Source: Apostichopus japonicus
Lineage: Eukaryota; Echinodermata; Holothuroidea; Aspidochirotida; Stichopodidae
NCBI RefSeq assembly: GCF_037975245.1
Contig: NC_092561.1
Span: forward strand, 5,260,001-5,324,000
Direction of reading: 5' to 3'
DNA length: 64,000 bases
Part shown: positions 59,241-64,000 of the stretch, one piece after another
Layout of the letters: every line of letters starts with the position of its first letter
Numbering within the stretch: position 1 is the stretch's first letter
Position numbers and translations under genes: made by a program
The notes under the pieces: generated by a model
Told to the model about the DNA's origin: nothing
The model's input: the letters and a program-made list of their open reading frames with translations, nothing else
The model's database searches: none

Positions 59241-61499
59241 TTCAATGCAGTGTTCTCAATTAAATGCTAACAGTTATTGAAACATGTATTGCTATAGCAA
59301 GTCATGATCACATGTCAGCATGTCAAAATTATTCCTGCCCAGATTTAACTTATCACCTCAGAGAACATTATGATGCAGCTGTTCATATTAAGTCTCATAC
59401 AAACATGTGAGCACTTAACGGTCATCGTGGATGTTATAAGCTTCCGTTATCAGAACATGTTGAAACACAGCTTAGGGGAGAAGGAGAGATGAGGTGCAGG
59501 TGTAGAAAACACAGACTCTGATATCACATGTCTTGTGTAAACATAACATGACCTCATGTAACATTTACAGTCACATAGTTTCATTCTTGCAATAGTAAGT
59601 CCATGCAGTGTGTGATGCTCCAAGAATGTGTTGAGCTTCCTACTGCGTACAGTAGCTGGAAGGCCTTAACTGAATCTTAGAACCATGCTGGCAGTAAAGG
59701 TTCAACCCGGTAATAAGGAATGAAAAATTACGTTCATTTTGAAGGGCAACAAAGATAGCTGAATGTCAATTTAGGCACACAGCACAATGGCCTATAACTA
59801 AGTGATATTCTCTACAATACTGTGGCATGTGAACTTATAAGCTGTTTTATGACATTGAGCATACATGTTCTGTTTTATATGCTATATGTTATATTCTTGT
59901 CTACATTACATGATTACGCTAACTTTATAACATTTTTTTGGGGGGGGGGGAGGAAGAGGAGGGGGAGATGTTTTACTGAAGAGTTATGTGTACTAACTAT
60001 TCAATATTATCTAGAATTATTATTATCAATATTATCTGATCAATATTATTAATATCATAAGAATCAATATGATCTGAAGACTAGAAGGTTTTTTCTTTTT
60101 TGTTTTGTGAGTTTGTAAGAATGTGTTTTTAATTACTTGTTAAATATTTTCAAAATTTGATATAGTCTAAAGTTTCATTATTTTTTTAGCCATCAATCTG
60201 GTCGAACTGATCCATGATATCGCCCCTATAGTAGTGGGAGCCCCCACAGTATGCATCTCCGTTTTTATCTTTAAGCCAGCTGTTATTATTATGCGCACCC
60301 GCCATATTTTAACTGCTTGTGGCATAAATTAACTTGTTCGGGTCAACATTTGACCTTGCAAAAGTGCAGCTGTATATATATATACTAGAGGGAGAGGCTT
60401 GCATGGTCAAGCTTTGGGATATTTCACTTCTCACTTAGCGACAGTACTGTTAAAATGACAAGTTAATCTTTTCTTCAGCAAATCTATTTGAGTGGTAATA
60501 AACAAACAGATTATATAAATTCCGATGCGTCAATCATGCGCCACACCACAGTGTACATATATACAAACAGCCATGATCTGGTGTGAAATGTGCTGGCAAT
60601 TGGAATGCGCAGGTACATTAAGAACATAGACGGGAAATCTATTTCTGATGCCTAAACTGCTGCGGACGTCATTCACCGAGTAAACTTATAGACATTCCCT
60701 GACAGGAGAATTAATAATCGTTGTGATTCATGGGAACCTTCATTGCCACATGCAGTACAGTACACACAGTATGTCTATGGACAAATGTGTGGATTGTACG
60801 TGTAGGAAACTACTGTTAGGCTGATTATATACTCAGATCTCCGAGTGAACCTGCAACTGACAGGGTTAGACCCTGCGTCTGATGTCGCAAACCCGCCGGC
60901 CTGCACAGTCTACTCAAAATCCTGCATCTGGTCGAAATTTGCATGTGACTTAAGGTCATTAAAAAAGTTCACACACAATGTACGTGTTACTTTACGTATT
61001 ATAAAATTAATCATTGTTTACTGCAATTTATAACATGTATGTGCATGCCACCCTATAGGGGATCTCAAAAGTCCATTTTTTTTAAAAGGCAAGAGGGTGC
61101 CCCCCCCCCCCTCCCTTCTCCTATTCTACCCATTTTGCAGAACACATGTAGGATATGACCAGCATTTGTATCAGGAACAGTTGGGAGCTGTATAATGGAC
61201 ACTATGGCTTCGTGTACTGTACGGTACTACAGTAAATAACTTGAAGCCTCTCCTTCAGATTGGTAAAAAAAGAAGGGTATATGCCATTTTTTTCTAGTTT
61301 GAGATTTATCCCCCAAAAAATAAAAATCCAGATCACTGGATGTAACCCAAATTCGCCATGATGTGTTTGACTACCGGTTATACAGTTGAGTGCATATCAT
61401 CACAATTAAAGCAAGTATTTTTGGTTTGATTTACTGTTGATACCACAACATGGCACAAGCACACATATGAGTATTATAAATATGTTGTACTATACGGGA
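59241..61499. other. No gene recognised
   Basis: G-run at 59939-59950, C-run at 61099-61112. An open stretch after an acceptor-like tract at about 60170-60190 was considered and not accepted. Confidence 0.5.
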
Positions 61500-62092
61500 G
61501 ATAATGTGGAAATTACAATACTACAAAGGACACTATATCACAATACCAATAAATTACAATAATAATAGGGCACTATGTTACAATACCATTTTTAATTTAC
61601 AATAGGATTGTAAATTACAATACTATAAAGGACACTATGTCACAATACCATCTAATTGCAATTCTACAAAGGACACTATGTCACAATACCGTTAAATTAC
61701 GATACTTCAAAAGGACACTATGTCACAAAACCATTCAATTACAATTCTAGAAAGGACACTATGTCACAGTACCATTAAATTACAATACTACAACAGGACA
61801 TTATGTCACAAAACCATTCAATTACAATTCTAGAAAGGTCACTATGTCACAGTACCATTAAATTACAATACTACAAGGGGACACTATGTCACAATACCAT
61901 TTATTTGGAATTCTACAAAGGACACTATCACAATACCGCTAAATTACAATACTACAAAAGGACACTGTCTCAAAACCATTTCTATTATAACACTAGAAAG
62001 GACACTGTCATAATACCATTACATTACAATACTACAAGGGACACTATATCACAATACCGTTAAATTACAATACTACGAAGGACACTACTGTA
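61500..62092. repeat. 41-bp minisatellite, about 14 copies
   Basis: Units of the form GGACACTATGTCACAATACC then ATTAAATTACAATACTACAA, mostly 40-43 bp. The first units are irregular. One stretch stays open on the plus strand (61803-62063) only because of the repeat. Confidence 0.95.
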
Positions 62093-62377
62093 AGTCACAA
62101 TCTGACTGAAAAGGAAGTACTTGTTTCAGTTTTATAACTGCACTATGTTTGAATTTCAAAGGATGGTTACTGTACTGTAATTTCAACAAGTTGTAAAATG
62201 TGGTTCAAAGTGTTTATAAAATATGACTTGTGAACAATTTGTTTCTTAACTTATTGAGATGCTCTCCAAATAAAGTACAACTTTCCTAACACCAGAGAAA
62301 ACGTCTTTACATGACGTACAGTATACAAGAGTTGCTAGAATTATCACATTTAGGACCATATGATGCTGATCAATATA

Positions 62378-63631
62378 TTAAAAGGATTGTCTGGTGGCCC
62401 AAAGAAGTTACCTTAAAAAATAGTAAATAATTTTCTAAACATGTTGTCAAAGTATGAGAACGCTAATGTTGCGTTTGACAGAGAAACGATTTTTTAATCG
62501 TTATGGATAGACATTTCAAATATGATTTGAACAGTACAATACGTGACGTCAGCTCTGCCATAGCAGATTGCGTCATAACCCACCCTCCGCACAGTACCTA
62601 TACGGTAATCAACAAAAACAGCGTTTGTATACAGATAAATTTCTTCCTTAATTTCCGGTGAAATTTCTTAAAAATTAGATATGTTTTCAAAAACTCCTTA
62701 AGCCGCCATGTACTTGAGCGGTGGTTCCGTGGTCTTTGAGTAACAGAAGGTAAATTTTAACAGCAGACTCTGAGTTGTTCAGGCTATACATCGCGCTATC
62801 CAGCTCCAACGCGAAAAATGTTCGCATGTAGGCTGTACTCAAACGTTGACAATGGGACAGTTCTGCGAAGCCTAAGCTTCTCAGTGCTATATTCTGCTCT
62901 GACAACGATTCGATCAATTTCTTCAATAATTTCCGGTAAAATTTCTTATAAATTAGATATGATTTAAAAAACTCCTTAAGCCGCAATAATTGTAGTAGAT
63001 CGGTGGTTTCGTGGTCTTTGTGTAAGATAAGTTTTAACAGCAGGCTCTTCGTTGTTTATACATCGCGGTATCCAGCTCCAGCGCGAAGAATGTTCGCGTG
63101 TATAGGCTACTCTAACGTTTACAATCGGACAGTTCTGCGATGACATCGATCCCGCCAAGTTTCATCTTTCGGTTTAACGAATACTTTACAAGTTTCCTTT
63201 TACTGTTAATTTGATCCGTGAATTTTATTTCAGCGATTTCGAAGAACAGTTTATGAACTGTGGTTTGAGTGTGAGTGTACTATGTGTAACGCTATACAAG
63301 TACATCAACTGAGCATCGTAGTATATACGTTTGCGAGTATGTACGTTATATATATGAGGCAATCCAATTTGCTTACACGTGAGTTAATTTGCTGCGGAAT
63401 TGGGAGTGCTAACTTCAAGTCGCCTGTTTTGCCTATCTGCAATCATTACGTCAATCACCATATTGAAGCGTTCGAACAAACGGTACTTTTGGTGAGAAAC
63501 TGGTGAATTTGAAAACCAGATTTCTACAAGAAGAAAACGTCGAATGGGGACAATTTTTACATGGTTAGAAAGAGAAAAATAATAACTACAAGGACAATGT
63601 ATCAAAATCTTCCACCAGACAATTCCTTTAA
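62378..63631. mobile_element. TTAA-flanked inverted-repeat element, family 2 (1.25-kb form)
   Basis: The left end TTAAAAGGATTGTCTGGTGG is matched by the inverted right end TTAAAGGAATTGTCTGGTGG. The short 31401-31772 element shares these ends and about 120 bp next to the left end. The interior has an internal 283-bp-spaced duplication and no intact transposase frame. Confidence 0.88.
62640..63145. repeat. Internal duplication in the family 2 element
   Basis: Two copies, about 62640-62870 and 62921-63145. They share AATTTCCGGT, AAAACTCCTTAAGCCGC, ATCCAGCTCCA and GGGACAGTTCTGCGA- or CGGACAGTTCTGCGA-like sequence in order, separated by roughly 280 bp. Confidence 0.88.
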
Positions 63632-63995
63632 AGGCACTGAAGACTCGCCCCAAACCGCATGCCGCGCTCTGAAAAAGTTAACTTTCTGTTGCTTGCAAGT
63701 GACTTTTGTTTGTGTCGCTACAAAATGCAGACAGTAATGAAACGTGATACCTTGTTATCTTTTAGCTGGACCTGAGATGTCCATCGCTGTATCATTTATA
63801 CAATGTGCTGAGGGTATTGACCGCAGCTGTATGTACTGACTGTACACTAGTGTCTAATTACCGACTGTAGCAAGCTGTGTGTGTATTTTCTGGGATCGAT
63901 GGTGGTGTCTAACACTTCTGTTACACCTCATTCGAAACTAGGTCAGCTTATCGGCATTAGACGTTTCTTTTTGCGTGAGTCTTCACACCCTTTAA
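63627..63995 (+). mobile_element. TTAA-flanked MITE, family 1
   Basis: Left end TTTAAAGGCACTGAAGACTC, right end GTGAGTCTTCACACCCTTTA. 369 bp, the most complete copy. Its left end overlaps the TTTAA right end of the family 2 element at 62378-63631. Confidence 0.9.
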
Positions 63996-64000
63996 ATGAT

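Noticed and set aside
60188-60345. Open stretch after a T-rich acceptor-like tract (INLVELIHDIAPIVVGAP)
   Set aside because: No donor and no match to the exon phase needed, and nothing else supports it.
61803-62063. 86-codon frame with repeated QYYKGT-like peptide
   Set aside because: Produced by the 41-bp minisatellite.
61500-62092. CRISPR-like appearance of regularly spaced repeats
   Set aside because: The units are contiguous and diverged with no unique spacers, and the context is eukaryotic.

Overview
This is eukaryotic DNA: AT-rich (by eye about 60-65% A+T), with small exons in large introns, GT-AG splice sites and many dispersed repeats. The CR1-like LINE tails, tRNA-derived SINEs, several families of short inverted-repeat elements and a receptor-like gene made of fibronectin type III (FN3) repeats suggest a marine invertebrate, probably a deuterostome such as an echinoderm. 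That assignment is inference; no marker in the window fixes the species.

Positions 1-20.2 kb, minus strand: the inside of a gene for a large extracellular FN3 protein, read from high to low coordinates. Exons join in phase 1. A Thr/Ser/Pro-rich candidate exon (20060-20189) is followed by a large exon of about 4.6 FN3 domains (12432-13688), an exon finishing that domain and adding another (10042-10380), five exons with one FN3 each (9269-9544, 5864-6130, 4497-4781, 2574-2858, 1566-1835) and a half-domain exon (112-239). The gene continues past the left edge; no signal peptide, membrane segment or catalytic domain lies in the window. A receptor tyrosine phosphatase of the FN3-only type is one possibility, not proven.

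Within this gene, 9.7-15.0 kb and 15.2-19.1 kb are tandem copies. The upstream copy has a wrecked large exon (two deletions and a frameshift) but a fully open second exon (15543-15881). That exon differs from its partner mainly by amino-acid replacements, while the flanking introns are much more alike.

Positions 20.2-42.0 kb hold no gene I can support. They carry LINE and SINE pieces, inverted-repeat elements flanked by TTAA, a 181-bp fold-back and a 283-bp tandem repeat.

Positions 42.0-64 kb, plus strand: the first two coding exons of a second gene (42044-42184 and 49689-49748), separated by a 7.5-kb intron full of repeats. Its product starts with a Lys/Gly-rich basic stretch and then an acidic/Ser/Thr segment; I do not recognise it and its later exons are not clear. 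The rest is repeat-rich: a hAT-like element nested in a SINE with its 8-bp target duplication intact, a 201-bp tandem repeat, a 41-bp minisatellite, and two TTAA-type elements abutting at the right edge.
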